From: Augochlora pura
Lineage: Eukaryota > Arthropoda > Insecta > Hymenoptera > Halictidae
Assembly: GCF_028453695.1 (NCBI RefSeq)
Contig: NC_135781.1
Span: forward strand, 20,521,640 to 20,585,639
DNA: 64,000 nt
Reading direction: 5' to 3'
Shown: one piece after another, positions 47,727 to 60,689 of the stretch
How positions within the stretch are numbered: the first letter of the stretch is position 1
Layout of the letters: the number at the start of each line of letters is the position of its first letter
Position numbers and translations under genes: made by a program
The notes under the pieces: model-generated
Database searches by the model: none
What the model saw: only the letters and a program-made list of their open reading frames with translations
Told to the model about the DNA's origin: nothing

Positions 47727-50700
47727 GTAAGTGCGAAAGTATTTACGATAGCAGCGTGCGCCGATTCCTCCTTTGCAACCTGTCCGCGAGCCCTCGGCTC
47801 TGTCCTTGTGCCAATTAAGCCTCCGTGCAACACCGTGCGCGCAAGGACTACGCGCCAATATTTACGTGGTGCACGAGGCGAACGTGTTCGGGTTCGGCGC
47901 AAAAATTATTCCTTGGCCGTGGTTGGACGCGTATTCCCACTACGCGGCGCGCAAACCGAAGGCATTTTGGACGGAGTCGAGGGTGCTCGTGTTCGCTGCT
48001 TCTACTTTGTATACCTTCTTTTGGCCGGCGATGGTAATTGGTAACGAGGCCGGCGAGAGATGGAAATTCGTTTCTTGTCGATTTCGGAATGCGAAGTGCT
48101 CTTTTACCGCTTCTGTGTACCGAGAACTAGACTAGGCCGGAACTTTCTTCGTGCCTTTGACGGTAAGAACGTCTCAGACGACTTGGACTTCGTGCGCTCC
48201 AACGGCAGAAAGTGCAAGACCTCCTTGGCAAATGAGGTTCAGCCGGGACTTAAGAACCGTCGACCTCATCGATAGCAGCATAATGTCAATACTTTATTAC
48301 TTATCTACCGGGCTTGACTACTTTAAAACATTTATTTCTCTCGCTACTTAAATGATCCCTTTTAACTCGTCATTCAAACATCTTCCATAAACTTCCAAAG
48401 TTCTACAAACATTTCCTTCCATCTGCCGTCCATCCAAAGACTTTCAGGAAAAAGATAATTTTCCTTTCATACCTACTTTACATAACTATATTATAACCTT
48501 TTTCCCTACTTGTGGTAGAATCATTCATGATCCATGTAATAATTAATCCTAAGCCTCGAGCCGAATGTCTTAACTTTTCATTTAAGAGAACCATATTAAT
48601 AGGCTTTTCGATGACCGAACTGTGTCCGAAGGAAGCTCGATAATTGTCATTCAAATAACAATTTCAAAAGAACTTTTGATACTGTTAATTTCATGGACTT
48701 TTCAAGAATTATCTTGCTAAATCGATTATGAAAATGCTGTTAGACAACATTCGAAGAAAAAGTGCTAAGAAGCCAGAGATTAAAATATTTGGTATTAACA
48801 CTCTCCATTTTGGATTAGTGAATTTGCACGTGGCAGTCATCTGTATAGCATAATTATTAGCCGCATTCTTTTTACGGAATCATAGGTGCACCGAATAACA
48901 GCCCAAAATCGATTTCGGCTAGCTCTACCGTACGTTGCCAACTGGAATTAGCACATGTGCCGGGAAATGAGCGCGAAAAGTGGACTATTTAGAGAGGGCG
49001 CTCTCTGTCAGATGGTTTCGACACAATGGTATTTGACATCCCGATTCGCGGACAACGCGAGCCGTTGCAGGGGCGGGTGCGCGTCAAGTTTCCGAACGGC
49101 GGTTTGGCCGTTAGCGAAGGGTAGAGGTCGCGGATCGACGCAATGCATATCCGGTCGGGGCGAAACCGCAGCTCGGCCGCCGCGCTCACGGCTCGACCGT
49201 TGGAACATTTATCGAGAAGCAAACACACGGTGGGTTTAATAAAGAGGATGGAAGTAGCCGAACGTGTGTACACTGCCGCTGGATTCTGCTATCGCGGTGA
49301 AGATCGTCCTTCGAACCTCTCGAGAGACCCTCGCGACGAGCTGAGAGGACCGGCGCGGCCTGCGAGCTTAGAGATGGTCGATTGTGTGCGCAGGGCTAGG
49401 CCGAGAATTAACTCATTCTCCACGCTAATTGATTTAGGCGAAGCCGCGTGTGAAGTGATATTGTTGCGGGAAGAATCGACGCCCGGCTGTTCTTCGGGCC
49501 ACGATGTAATTAAAGGCCAAACAGCCATCGCTGGGGTCTTTGGTCAAATATTTGGAAATGTTTTGTGGCAGATGCAGGCCCTCGAGTAGCTTGTTTAGTC
49601 GCTATGCTTAGGTCGAGGGTACGAAATGTTTGCTCGGCGAGGGTGATTTCACGGAGCTGCATCCCCACCGTTGAAAAACTTAACGGAAGTACCTGCTACG
49701 CGTCTCTAACAACGTCCGTACCAATATCCAATCTAAGCAGAAATTCGCTAGTACTTACTCTCGCGACTATCGGTCAGCCGAAAAGGTGCTGCTTCTAGAT
49801 TTTAAACTCTACGGCACTGACAACCTTTGGGGAATCGAAGTCAGTTTACGTTTCTTGACGGTGAACATAACCGACAACTATGATCTAATACTAATTCTTA
49901 GGAGCAATGTTAGGAACTGATTTTTATTTAATTGCGAACAAATATTAGGTAGCAGAGATTAAAATTACTGCCTAAGACAGGACGAACTTTCGTGTTTATT
50001 CAAAGTAGTGAAACTGGTTACTGCGAGGCCCTCGATTGCTGTGACTCTATAGAAGAAGACATTTTCAAAAATAAACAAGATAAAAGAATAAAAAATTGTA
50101 GTATGTCTTGTTCGATAAATATATTGTTAAGAAAGCGAAGACGCAATATCTGACAACATTGAAGCTAAAAGATAGCAAACAGTTCGCGATATTATATAGG
50201 GTGGAAAATGTACAATTAACGTGAAATCGGATAAAAGACGACAAACGATCTTGGAAGACCTTTTCCTTGATGCTGTACCGAAGCGGTGCGCTGAAACAAT
50301 ACTCAGGGGGTGGTATTCCACGCATGAACACACGAAACGGTCCAGCAAAAAGGGTGGAGATTCGGCTGGCTGCGCAACCCAGCCGAAGTTCAGGAACGCG
50401 TGTTACATACACGCCGGAGCGGAACCGAGCATTAACGAGCGGCAGTCTCAAGAGCGATTTCGAGTTGTGAAGGGTCGCGGAAGGAGACCGAGGCCAAGGG
50501 GCCAAGGGGAGAGAAGAGTTCCTCCTATTCCTTGGCGATTATCGCACACTTCGGTGCGCCTAATCCGCGCAGCCAGGTCCCTTCCTCGCGTTTCCATCGT
50601 TCCGAGCCCTTCACCGAGACCCGGTTCGACTTCCAGTATCGCTCCCCTTCGCGCGAGTCGGACGTGTTTGCCAGGAAAACCGCGGGAACTCGTGCCGGAT

Positions 50701-51335
50701 AGATAAATCAAAATCGGCCGGCATTGTGTGGCTTGCGATCGGCGGCTCAGACGGCTTTGGCCGCGTCTTTGATTCCGCCCTGACCAGAGAAAAATGCCAG
50801 AAACTAGATAAAAGGCGGAGAGCGATCGTGACGTGACTGTTCCGGGCAGCCAGCGGCTCTCTTCTTTATTTACCTTCCCCGCGATGTTGTTCGAGTGACT
50901 CGGAAAAATTCCGAGCTAAAATCCAACAGAATTTCTATATAAATGGTACTCATTAGCGGTGTCGCAAATGCAGGCTGCAACATCGGCCACAGTCGCGGCG
51001 TTGGAAAATGCATAAGAATAATCAGGATACGTCGGTCCGCGGTATCGCGCACATAAATTTAAATAGCATTACCGACAACTTCTGTCTCCGCAGAGCGAGA
51101 AACGATTACAAATAATCGGTCGGTGCATTATTACAGGTCGAATCGATACGATGCTCGGATGGTAAACGAATAATCCGCTCGATCAAGACCTCCGAACGAA
51201 TTTTAAGCTGCGGCAGATACCGCATCGGGCAAGACATTTATTCCCGACAGGTCGTGGCGTACGTCTTACTCGAGTAGAAATACTCTTTGCAGCTGTGGAC
51301 CACCTGGGACACCGATCACGGAGCATCCTCCGTTG

Positions 51336-51400
51336 CTCCTCCTCCGCCTTTCTCTTTCCCTCTTTCTCTCTTTCTCTCTTTCTCTCTTTCTCGCTTCTCT
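51336..51400. repeat. CT-rich repeat, TTTCTCTC octamer
   Basis: TTTCTCTC repeats about four times (51362-51392) inside a longer pyrimidine run. Confidence 0.85.
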
Positions 51401-51622
51401 TCGTATCGACGAAGATTTATATACGCGCGGCGCGGCGGCGGAACGGGGAACGGGGGCGGCGGCGAGCAATTTACAGCCGGCACTTAGGTCGCGGCGGCGC
51501 GTTCTGCGCAATTAATATTTATGTAGGATAGATCGGTAATCCTATTATACACTCGGCACAATATCGGGATAATAAGCATCGTGGACAGTGCGTGATTATA
51601 GGGTGTGCGACGTCGTCCCCGA

Positions 51623-51656
51623 GGCGAGCTGGCTGGCGAGCTGGCGAGCTGGCGAG
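51623..51656. repeat. CTGGCGAG octamer repeat
   Basis: Three exact CTGGCGAG units preceded by a partial one. Confidence 0.9.
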
Positions 51657-52411
51657 TATGCGAGCGACGGCGCCGGTGTCCTTCGGAGGATAAAGATTGC
51701 CAAGCGAAAAATTTCTCACGGTTGCGTGCGGAATGAAAAATCTCGCGAGTACCATTCCGACTCCCCTTATTTACTCGCGGCCGTAATCCGCCTTTAATTA
51801 TTTCTCGAAGCGCATCGGGGGGGGCTACCTTCTCTTCCTCCTCGTCGTTAGATCCGCAGATAATAATAAATGAATTACGCAGTCGGCCCCGGGTCGGGCC
51901 TCTCCCTTGACCGGTTAAAAATCGTCGATCGCCCGATGAAAAATACGTCGACCGGAGATAAGTCGAGTTTGAATTCGCGCGGATGTAGTCCCCTCAACTC
52001 CCGCGGATCCCCTCGGTACCCCCTTTTTCGAGAGATACGCTCCCAGAGTCGATAAAACACATAACTTCAAGCATACATCGTATAGCCAGACTTCTATCTC
52101 GGAAGCGCGGTAAAAAATATTTTCCTATTGAAATCTTAAATTTTTATCCGATTTTTTAATATTTTACAAGAAGTCACTACACGCATGTATATATAAGCAA
52201 GTATAGATGCAGCAAATTTTAAAAAAATTATACAAAATTTCCAACATTATTTTCTTTTGAAAACTTGTGCAAGTGACTAAAACGAGCAGGGCACCTCGCG
52301 GTACTTTTAACCAAAAAATTAAATAATAATTCAAATCAGATAGAACACAAAATATATGATCACCTGAAAAGTGAGCTGTAATACAATGTAAGTACGTACT
52401 TAAGTACATAA

Positions 52412-52500
52412 TTCATTACGGATACATTTTTATAAAACCACATTTGCCCGGGGTGAATGTTCCACTGTGCGTCGCCACCAAGGAACGTTTCGCAGCTGGT
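52412..52500 (+). repeat. Dispersed non-coding element, copy 2
   Basis: Second copy of 10311-10433. TTCATTACGGATACATTT then TATAAAA and AATGTTCCACTGTGCG correspond block by block. A CCTCGCGG-ACTT motif that abuts copy 1 lies about 110 bases upstream here, suggesting an insertion in this copy or a deletion in the other. Confidence 0.6.
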
Positions 52501-54122
52501 AACGGAACTGCGCCCGCTCAACGTCGTTCGCCAACGACCGGACAAACAACCTAGTGCCTCTAAACCTATGACCTTCTCCTACACACCGACACCCGGCTAA
52601 CCCAGCGACCGTAACTCGCCGCGGAACTCGCCGTGTCTAAGATTTGTGGTACATCGGCAACACACGGTGGCCTCAATTTACGGAGCATTACGCGCCGCTT
52701 TTCCCGGTTGTTTCTCGGCCAATCCGGCACCTCGGGCCCCACCCGGTCCCTCGTCCTTTTGCCCTTCATTGCCCTGCAACCACCTTCGCTGCTATTTTAC
52801 TACGCTCTTACGATCGTTTTCTCGCTGAACTCTTCTTACCACGTCACGCATCTACCACGTCTTTGTATATTCGGTGCTTACTCGTGTAAGAGGCTCGTAA
52901 GTGTCCGGACACCTAGGACGACTGGACGAATGGCATATTAATCTTCTCAATGTTTCGATTCACCTATCGTTAACGACTAATTCTGTCTACCGTCTTTCTT
53001 GTTTAATCTCCTGCGAGGGAACGGCCAACTACCCGCGTTATCTTTAATCAAGAACAAGAATTCTGTACAGTATTGAAGTTAATTAATAACGAAGATCTTC
53101 GGCACACTGATAGTCTTTCTATATTTCTTTATTGTTTTGTGTAGGGTTGTATCTATTTGTGGGCATAATTACATTGTTTGCAGTCAAAGGTAGCCAAGGA
53201 ATTATTTGCAGAATTTCGTTGCAAAGAAAAAACAACGAATAAAAGAATAATGTTCTAAATATTACTTGGATTCTTAATTTTTAATCTTGTAAATATTTGC
53301 TTTGGAAGGGTTCGTTACATCAAGGATTTTCATTCGTTAATTATTATCGTCATCGTTCTCTTTCTATTTTATTTATTACGTCTATGTATTGTACTAATTT
53401 TATTTCTCTTATCGCTCACACAAGTACTGATCAATACTAATTATACCTGTGATTCACAACATATAAAGGATGCGACGGGAACGTGTACAGTTTTCTGATA
53501 CCTTTAAATAAATCTAAATTGTGCCCTGCTGTAAGTGGAAAATTGTTTGACCGGATGTGTAAATATTTCTTGAAAACCGTTAAATGGATCGAGAATGAAG
53601 TCTAACCGCAATATTATCGTTCACGCCCTGCCTCGAAGGATTCAGAGCAAACACATGTATCCGCCAAGAGCACCGGCTGCTGCAACACCGTTTCATGGTT
53701 CATATTTTAACCACGTAACAAAGCGGTTAATGATACCCGAGCACGGGCGTCGGCGATCGCCCTCCCGCATTAATCCTTGTTCAAAACCGCTACAACGTGA
53801 CTAATCTAATTTCCAATCGTGCACGAGCGGTCGCTACGAGCCCAGATCCTGTCCGCGCCCGGTCAACGACGCGTTTTCGTCGAGTCCACAGAGTTCTTCG
53901 CTGCTAACGACCTGTCTGATGTCGAAATTATTGAGAATTACCAAAGGTTATCATTCCATCGACAATATCGTCCACATCGAACCACTCGAATACAGTTTGC
54001 CTGTACACCGCCACACCTTTTTAATTTCAGATTTATCTTTTTCAACGAAGACTCATTGATAATTACGTTTTGATTAATACCGTTAGATTGCAGATTTTTA
54101 GACGAAATAGAGATGCTTTTTA

Positions 54123-54167
<45 letters not shown>
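54123..54167. repeat. ATT trinucleotide microsatellite, 15 units
   Basis: A perfect ATT run in AT-rich DNA. Confidence 0.95.
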
Positions 54168-54169
<2 letters not shown>

Positions 54170-54409
54170 TTCTGCAAACATATCTAAGTCATTGTAGTCC
54201 TTTATTGATCCTAGCTCTTCTCCTACTTTTTTCATTTAACTTTGTCTAATCAATGCATGAAATGTTGCGAACTAATTATTCTGTGTTTTTTGCTATCCCT
54301 TATCACATAGTGTACACGACACCAATGTTGCTAATGGGAATTAAAATGGACCTTTATTTACTTAGAACGAAGCCTTCAAATTATAAAAGACAAAGTTTGA
54401 CCGAATTTC

Positions 54410-54456
54410 CACCGAAACGGAGTCGAAACGAAATCGAAACGAAGTCGAACTGAAAC
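54410..54456. repeat. 11-base minisatellite
   Basis: Four units of the form TCGAAACGAA plus one base (GTCGAAACGAA, ATCGAAACGAA and variants). Confidence 0.85.
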
Positions 54457-56254
54457 ATTTATGATTCCTCGTTCTTAACATCAGCCAAATAATTAGTAGC
54501 TCAATTATTGACGCCAGCGTGACACGAAAATTGCGGCAGACCGAAGGGTCGGATGGAGGAGAGGAATCTGTTACACGCTGCTCAGCGGTTGATCGTGCCG
54601 GGAGACGGGAAATTTCTGTAATGGCCGATACTGCGCGCTTCATATCCGCCGAAAACTATCTTCAAGCCTGATGGGAAGCGACCGAGGGAAATCCCGCGGA
54701 GAGCAGCGAGCAGCCGCTCCCTGGTCCCCGGCCTCCCTCGTCGCTTCTTTTCGCCCCGGTTCGCGTGGAACTTCGTTTCCTTGCCGCTCGCGTTTTCCAA
54801 TTCGCGTCGAATGGATCGGTCGCGCGGAAAATAAGAGATTGCCGCGATCTTCCCGGCGTCCCGTGGTTGCACAACCACTCTCCATCGTGGGTCGGGAAGC
54901 GAGCGAGCGAGAGAGCGTGGTGGCTGTCTAAGGAAGAAGAGGCGTGCGGGGTGACTAGCGATCGTGGCGGACGGGGCGAAGGGGAGAGGAGAAGCTTCTT
55001 CTTTCAGCCGGAATTCCTCGGCGCGGCTGTTCGACGCCGAGCAGAAAGAGGACTTTTAATTCTCGTGACGTTTACTTCCGGCGTACGTGACCCAGTTCGA
55101 GCGGGATTCTCAAAAATTGCTTCCAACGCTCGCCCCCGTCCCTATTTCAACCTGTTTTCTATTCGCGCAGGATCAGCCCCGAGTTTTTTACCGTAATTGA
55201 AAATCTTCTACCCTTCGCCTTCGCTTCCTCTGTTCTCTCTTGTCTCCTCGCCTCGTGCCGCGCTCGCTTGGCGCCGGCATTTGCATAGAGCAATCGTCGA
55301 AGCGTTCTCTGCTCGGATTATCATTTCCTTTCTATCGGGGTCGTGGCACAGTTTACGCCGCGTTACATCGCTCAGTCCGAGGAACGATTTCCTGCCGCGA
55401 CGACGCCGCGACGGTGCATCTCGATGAAGATGCTCAGGACTGGCTGCTCCGGCTCCGTTCGACTGGTGTTCTTCTCTGGGTCGTTGTCTCGGTAGAGCCA
55501 GCCGAGTAAAGGATTGATCGTTCAGGGACCTTTGCTCGGCGAACACTCGTCGGTTACTTCGGGAAACCGTTCTTCCGGCGGCGGGTTGCTTTTAATTCGA
55601 CGGGAGCAGGCGGAGTGGCTGTCGACGGTCGCGTGACACGACGCACGGCTGGAAGATCGATCTCACGTTCCGCGAGACCGGAGCTACCGGTGTCTTCCGA
55701 GCGGAGCAGCCATCAGTTTCTCTGCTCGCGCCGCGCCGAGCGCCGGGCGCCGCCCCTCCCCGGATTTCCGAACGTAATCGATTTCCGATTTCTTAGTGGT
55801 GGCAATTTTTCAACGCTCCGTGAAAAATAACTCCGGAATAAGCCGTGCTTTCCACCGCGAGACACCGCGCCGTCCTTTGGCGTCTCCCGTTCCCACCACC
55901 ACCGTGGTCGGGCGCCTTATGAAAAGCTATCCGGACGCGCGCGGCTTTTGTTTCCGTCTTCGAAGAATCCTCCCACGGCTTCCCCCGTTTAACTTAACTG
56001 TCCCGGCTGAATGCATTCCGGTTTTCCATGGAATCGAAGACGGGCCGCAGACGCAGGGGTCGGAAGGGTTGGCGTTATCTATTTTATAGATTACGTTCGG
56101 CTTTACTTTTTGGCCCGTGTTAACTGCTTCCGACGGCGAGCCGGCGTGGCCACGATAAAAAGAGGATAATAGGCGGCTTACGGGGGCGACGGGTGGAGAG
56201 GAGGGCGCAGGCACGCCGTAGGGTGGTAACCAAGCTGCTTTTCAGCAAAAAGCC

Positions 56255-57301
56255 GTGGCTAAAGAGGAGGAGACGGAGGATGGGAGAAACGGAGCTTTAT
56301 TAAGACGCACAAAATGCGGAGGTGGAGCCGTTCACGATAATAAAACGATCTCTCCGGTGGAACTCGCGCGATCGCTCCATTGTTCCTCGCTAATGCACAC
56401 CCCCGTACGTTCGATTCCCTTTCTCCCTTTATCATCGCGTTGTCTCTCTCTCTCTGCTTCTTTCTCGCCGTTTCTCTCCGTTTCTCTCCGTTTCTCTCCG
56501 CTTCTCTCCGCTTCTCACCGCTTCTCTCCGTTTCTCTCGTTTTCCTTCCGCCTGCACTTGACCCGCTTCCTGGTTCTCGCCGACGATGGAAAACAGTCGA
56601 CACACTCGAAATCGTTTCCCATTTCGTTCAACCCCGGGGCGACCCCCTCCGCTGCGCCCTCTCGTTTCGCCGTTCGCCCACGCAACCGGCTCCCGTTTCT
56701 TCTCCGCTACTTCTCCCTCCTCTTTCTCGATCACGCTCTCGTTAACATTCATACAAGTGAGCCCGGAACCTTTCTGCTAAGTCGACTCGCCCCTCAAATA
56801 GGGAAAAGAGGCTCTTCGGTCTCTGGGGTAACAGCCGCGCCGGCGTTCTCCCCGCAGGTTCGGTTCCGTGTGCGAGCACAATCGCACCTCCGCACGCTGT
56901 CGGATTTTTTTCGGGGGTTAAATTCGCGTGAAAGCCGCTCGAGGGCACGGATTCCCTTTGAACGCGAGTCCTCGCTAATAAGCGTTCGAGTGTTATGGTC
57001 GGCGATCGGGAAAATCGGTATGGAAACATTTTTTGAATACACGGGGGCCGCTTTATCAACCGGTTTCGACGGTTTCGTCGGCTGGCTAAATAACCACGCC
57101 GGAAATAATGGTGAAAAAGTAACGCCTCCATTATACGGGCTCCAATATACTGTCAACCGGAACACACTCTCAACGACGGAACGAACTTTAATTGATTCTC
57201 CTGTAGTGTTTTCCACGGCTTCAATATTCTGCCCTGTAACGAGATCGAATCGATGTTTTCCTAGAAATGTGAGCGGTTTCAGTAAATTAAAAGGCAAATG
57301 A
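56255..57301 (+). other. Long open frame of 348 codons, probably not a gene
   Basis: The longest open frame in the window. It spans the 10-base CT-rich minisatellite, which contributes a repetitive Phe-Ser-Pro-Leu stretch. Stop codons are rare in such CT- and GC-rich DNA, the opposite strand is also open for long stretches, and no domain is recognisable. It lies in the putative intron. Listed only so that its length is not mistaken for evidence. Confidence 0.1.
56461..56540. repeat. 10-base minisatellite, TTTCTCTCCG
   Basis: Eight exactly spaced 10-base units (TTTCTCTCCG, CTTCTCTCCG, CTTCTCACCG and variants). Confidence 0.95.
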
Positions 57302-57710
57302 AACGGGTAATTAATGTGAAACGAAGCCGTAACAGTAGTCACACAAAGCGTTTGATTGCTGGTGAACCGAGAAAGACGAGCTATCTCATTTTCTATCGTC
57401 TTTTAGTAACTGTTAATCGCTTCTTTATTGAACGAATAATTTATTCACTTCGTTGTATCATAGAGTGTGTGTTGGTACAAATCTTAGTCGACTTACGTTG
57501 ATTGTAACAACATTATTGTTACATTAATTTTATTTCTTTTATGATCCGTTTTTGTAACTGAAGCATCACTCAATTGACTGAGCAAACAATAAAGCAAACA
57601 AATAACAATTCTGATACTACAGCATCGTCTTGTCTATGGTTCGCTAATAAACGAAATCAGAAAATTAAACTGTAATTGTTACACTCTTTTTTCTTGGTTT
57701 CGACATTTCA

Positions 57711-57990
57711 AGGTGTTCCAAAAGTCACTCGCAGTCGGGAAATGGGGATTCTTGAGGTCATTTTAAGTAACATTTTCGCTAACGAAAACTCAATCTATTA
57801 CTTCGTTGGTCAGTTATTAAGAAAAAACAATGACCAATGAGAGGCGAGATCAACGTTTCATTGGTCAGTGTTTTTTGTTAATAAATCGCAAACGAAGTCA
57901 CGGATCAGATTTTCGCTAAGGAAAAAGCTCTTTCAAATGATCTCATGAGTTTCTCATTTTTCCGATTGCGAATGATTTTTGGGATACCCC
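57711..57990 (+). mobile_element. Foldback (long inverted-repeat) element
   Basis: The two halves are near reverse complements over about 130 bases each. The left end reads AGGTGTTCCAAAAGTCACTC and the right end, reverse-complemented, reads GGGGTATCCCAAAAATCATTC. Both continue in register (for example CGCAGTCGG/CGCAATCGG, TTTTCGCTAA, AATGACCAATGA/ACTGACCAATGA) to a 17-base loop at 57841-57857. No coding frame. A clear target-site duplication is not visible, so the superfamily is unresolved. Transcribed within the intron, it would form a long hairpin RNA. Confidence 0.85.
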
Positions 57991-58723
57991 GTATGTTGTA
58001 AATACCCGATTTAACATTTTGAAAATGTTATTCAGCTAAAAAATTCTGGACAACCTACAAGTTGGCATTTCTAAAGAATTGTCCGGAGACGGGTGCTGTA
58101 CGCGTTCAAGTGCATAAAGTTCTGCGGTTATTCTGCAGCGATGAGGCTGTGCTGATGCAGTAGGTGGCGAGCAAAAGGAAACATCGAGAAAGAAACGTCG
58201 CGGTGCGTTATTAAAGGAAGCACGGTGCAAGATAATGAAACGGAGTTTCGAGTGGGAGAAGCGGCAATAATGTCTACCGTTTTTTTCCCCGTGAAATTGA
58301 ACAAAGCGGCACGAGGCCGATGTTAATTTCACGCGAACAAAGAAGCCATGGTTAACCGACGCGCGGATAACCCGGTCTTTTTTAAGGCGAGCGCGAGCTA
58401 TTCATCGCGCGGACCGTTCCGCATTCACGATAAACAGACGAATCTTCGGTAAAGAGGGAGATTCCCCACGAAACTCGGGGGGGTAATCGGTATCAGCCTC
58501 GGTCTCGATCCATCGATACAAAGGCCGCAGCATCCGTGCGCCGCGCGATATTTTGCCGGGCCCGTTTTACACTTCTACGGGCAAGCAGCCGGCCAGACAG
58601 GAATTTACAAAGCGGTTTAACGAAGTTTCAGCGAAAGAAGAAATTTCGGTTTAATTTGGCGCGCATTAATGCGCCTGAGAAACTTCGACGGAAAGTTCGA
58701 ACCCGTTACCTAGCCATGCTAAC

Positions 58724-58806
58724 ATTCTCTCTCTCCCTTCCTCTTTCTCTCGCCCTTCCGTTCTCTCTGTCCATCCATCTCGCTCGCCGCTTCTTCTTCT
58801 TCTTTT
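58724..58806. repeat. CT-rich simple sequence
   Basis: Imperfect CTCTCTCC and TTCTTC units. Confidence 0.8.
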
Positions 58807-59411
58807 TGTCCATTCTTCTGCGCCTTTTTTTTATCTCGCCGATCGTCCGGGAAGAGAGGCGCGCTTATTAAAAAATCAATAGAAGCGCAGAAGAACGGAC
58901 CCGTTACGCCAGCAAACTTCCGTTAATGGTGTTATATTCTCTCGAATTTCAAAGCTGATATCGATATCCGCCCTTCCCACGCTTCACGCCGCTCGAATTC
59001 TTCTGCTACGCGATACGCTTCATCCCTTATTTACGATTTCCCTTGAAAGCCACTATTCGCGTTTGGTAACGCTGCCCCGTTAATCAACTTTTTCCCTTCC
59101 AGAGCCTTTCATCTTCCATCGATCGAGAAGCCCGTGCATCGCGTTCACCGATCAATTTAACCGCGATAAGCGTCGGAACGAGTTAATCGTGGCGTTTTCA
59201 GTAAAGAGCAGTGCTCTAAATTGATTCAGCGGATGGCAATTCGAGAGTTTCGAGGATGAAGTCGTCTCGTAAAAAATTGATAGATTTTTTTCATGAAAAT
59301 GTGGATAATCGGTTAGTTGGTCGAGTAATGTGTACTCCTTCGATATTTTTCTTGCACGTGTTCACGTCATGTGAATGAAACAAAATGATCATTCCGTAAT
59401 TCACACTTTCT

Positions 59412-59557
59412 TTAACCTATGAAACGACCCTCTGGAGTTGCTGACGAATACAACAAATTTTTAACTTATTCGCAAATGCATCCTTTTTATATTTAGAAAA
59501 TATTTTATTCTCACAATGCTATTTGTGCCGCAAAATAGGAGGTCGTTCTAAGGTTAA
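59412..59557 (+). mobile_element. TTAA-flanked short inverted-repeat element with CC...GG ends
   Basis: The left end is TTAACCTATGAAACGACC and the right end is GGTCGTTCTAAGGTTAA. They match as inverted repeats over about 22 of 25 bases and have TTAA on both borders. It is 146 bp, AT-rich inside, with no frame. It shares the TTAACC terminal pattern with 25347-25498 but has a different interior. Confidence 0.75.
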
Positions 59558-60654
59558 ACTTTGGACTGCGATTTTGAAGAAACAGGTAATGGCTGACGCA
59601 AAATATAGGCTTTATAAAATTGGCTTTATAAAAGTACAATCAGAGAAAATTAATTTCAATCTTTTGCGTTTCAATTAATATCCATTTTGCAGATTAAATG
59701 TAATCCCGACCTCTCTATGCATATTTCGTCTGACTCAGTTCAGTACCTGTTGATTTGTCAGTTCTTCAAAAAGCTGTGCTTCACACTTTTGACTGCAACA
59801 TTACCATTCAAAACTGCTTTTTAACCCAGCCAACACATTCATTTAACTCTTTTTCGTATCTAACGCTTCAAGGCGCTCGGGATTTAGATGTCTACAGTTT
59901 AAGCGTTTCACGCTTTGTTCAAATTGGACGAAGCGACCAAGTAAACAGACTGTGTCATGCGAAATTGATTAAGAATTAGATAAAAAAATAATTCCAACAA
60001 TAACTCTTGAAGTTTATTTTATACAATTCATTTTCTATGACAGATTTAACTACATAAGTTTTAAATTATTTCGTTCTTAATTATTTCGTTGACGTTATGA
60101 GATGATTCTAGTGTCCCGATTGTCCTCGTTTACTTTCATTCCCAGATTTCGATGACAGATAATTCAAATTTTATTTCGATTTAATAGAAATGATTGGCAG
60201 CCATATTTATCGAGTCGTGTACGAGACTTTCATCACGAGTCTGACTCGTTATTATAGTGCAAAGGGTTAAATGGGGCCGCAAAAGATTGAAATTTAACAC
60301 TATTGCGTTAATAAAATGAACTTATGTAGGAGCGAACTCGGTAAAATGATAGTATGCAGCATTAATAATTATTCGCGAATAGAAGAAATCCGCTAAACGA
60401 TCTTGACTGGAATCGATACGCCGCTTCCGCCTATCAGTGAGCCGCGTGCCAAGGTTCATTCCTCGGGAACGCAAGCGGCGAGCAGACGATAAAAAAAATG
60501 GAGGAAAGTGTTCGCGTCTAAAGGCGGCCGCGTGGAGGCAGGAAGCGCACACGAGCTCCTTGTAATCCACGCATACCAACCGGATCGGCCGCGAGAATGA
60601 ATGTAGAAACAGAGTGCCGTGCGAGAGTCGCAGCCCGGCTCCGTTCAGCTCGGA

Positions 60655-60680
60655 GCGGCGCGGCGCGGCGCGGCGCGGCA
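60655..60680. repeat. GCGGC pentamer repeat
   Basis: About five GCGGC units. Confidence 0.85.
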
Positions 60681-60689
60681 CGGTGCGCT

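Noticed and set aside
48060..48275. 71-codon frame as the next exon after the signal-peptide exon
   Set aside because: No good acceptor, the phase does not fit the G-ending exon, and no extracellular domain pattern is seen.
56255..57301. 348-codon open frame as a protein-coding gene
   Set aside because: It runs through a 10-base minisatellite and CT-rich DNA with few possible stops, the opposite strand is open too, and no domain or splice context supports it.
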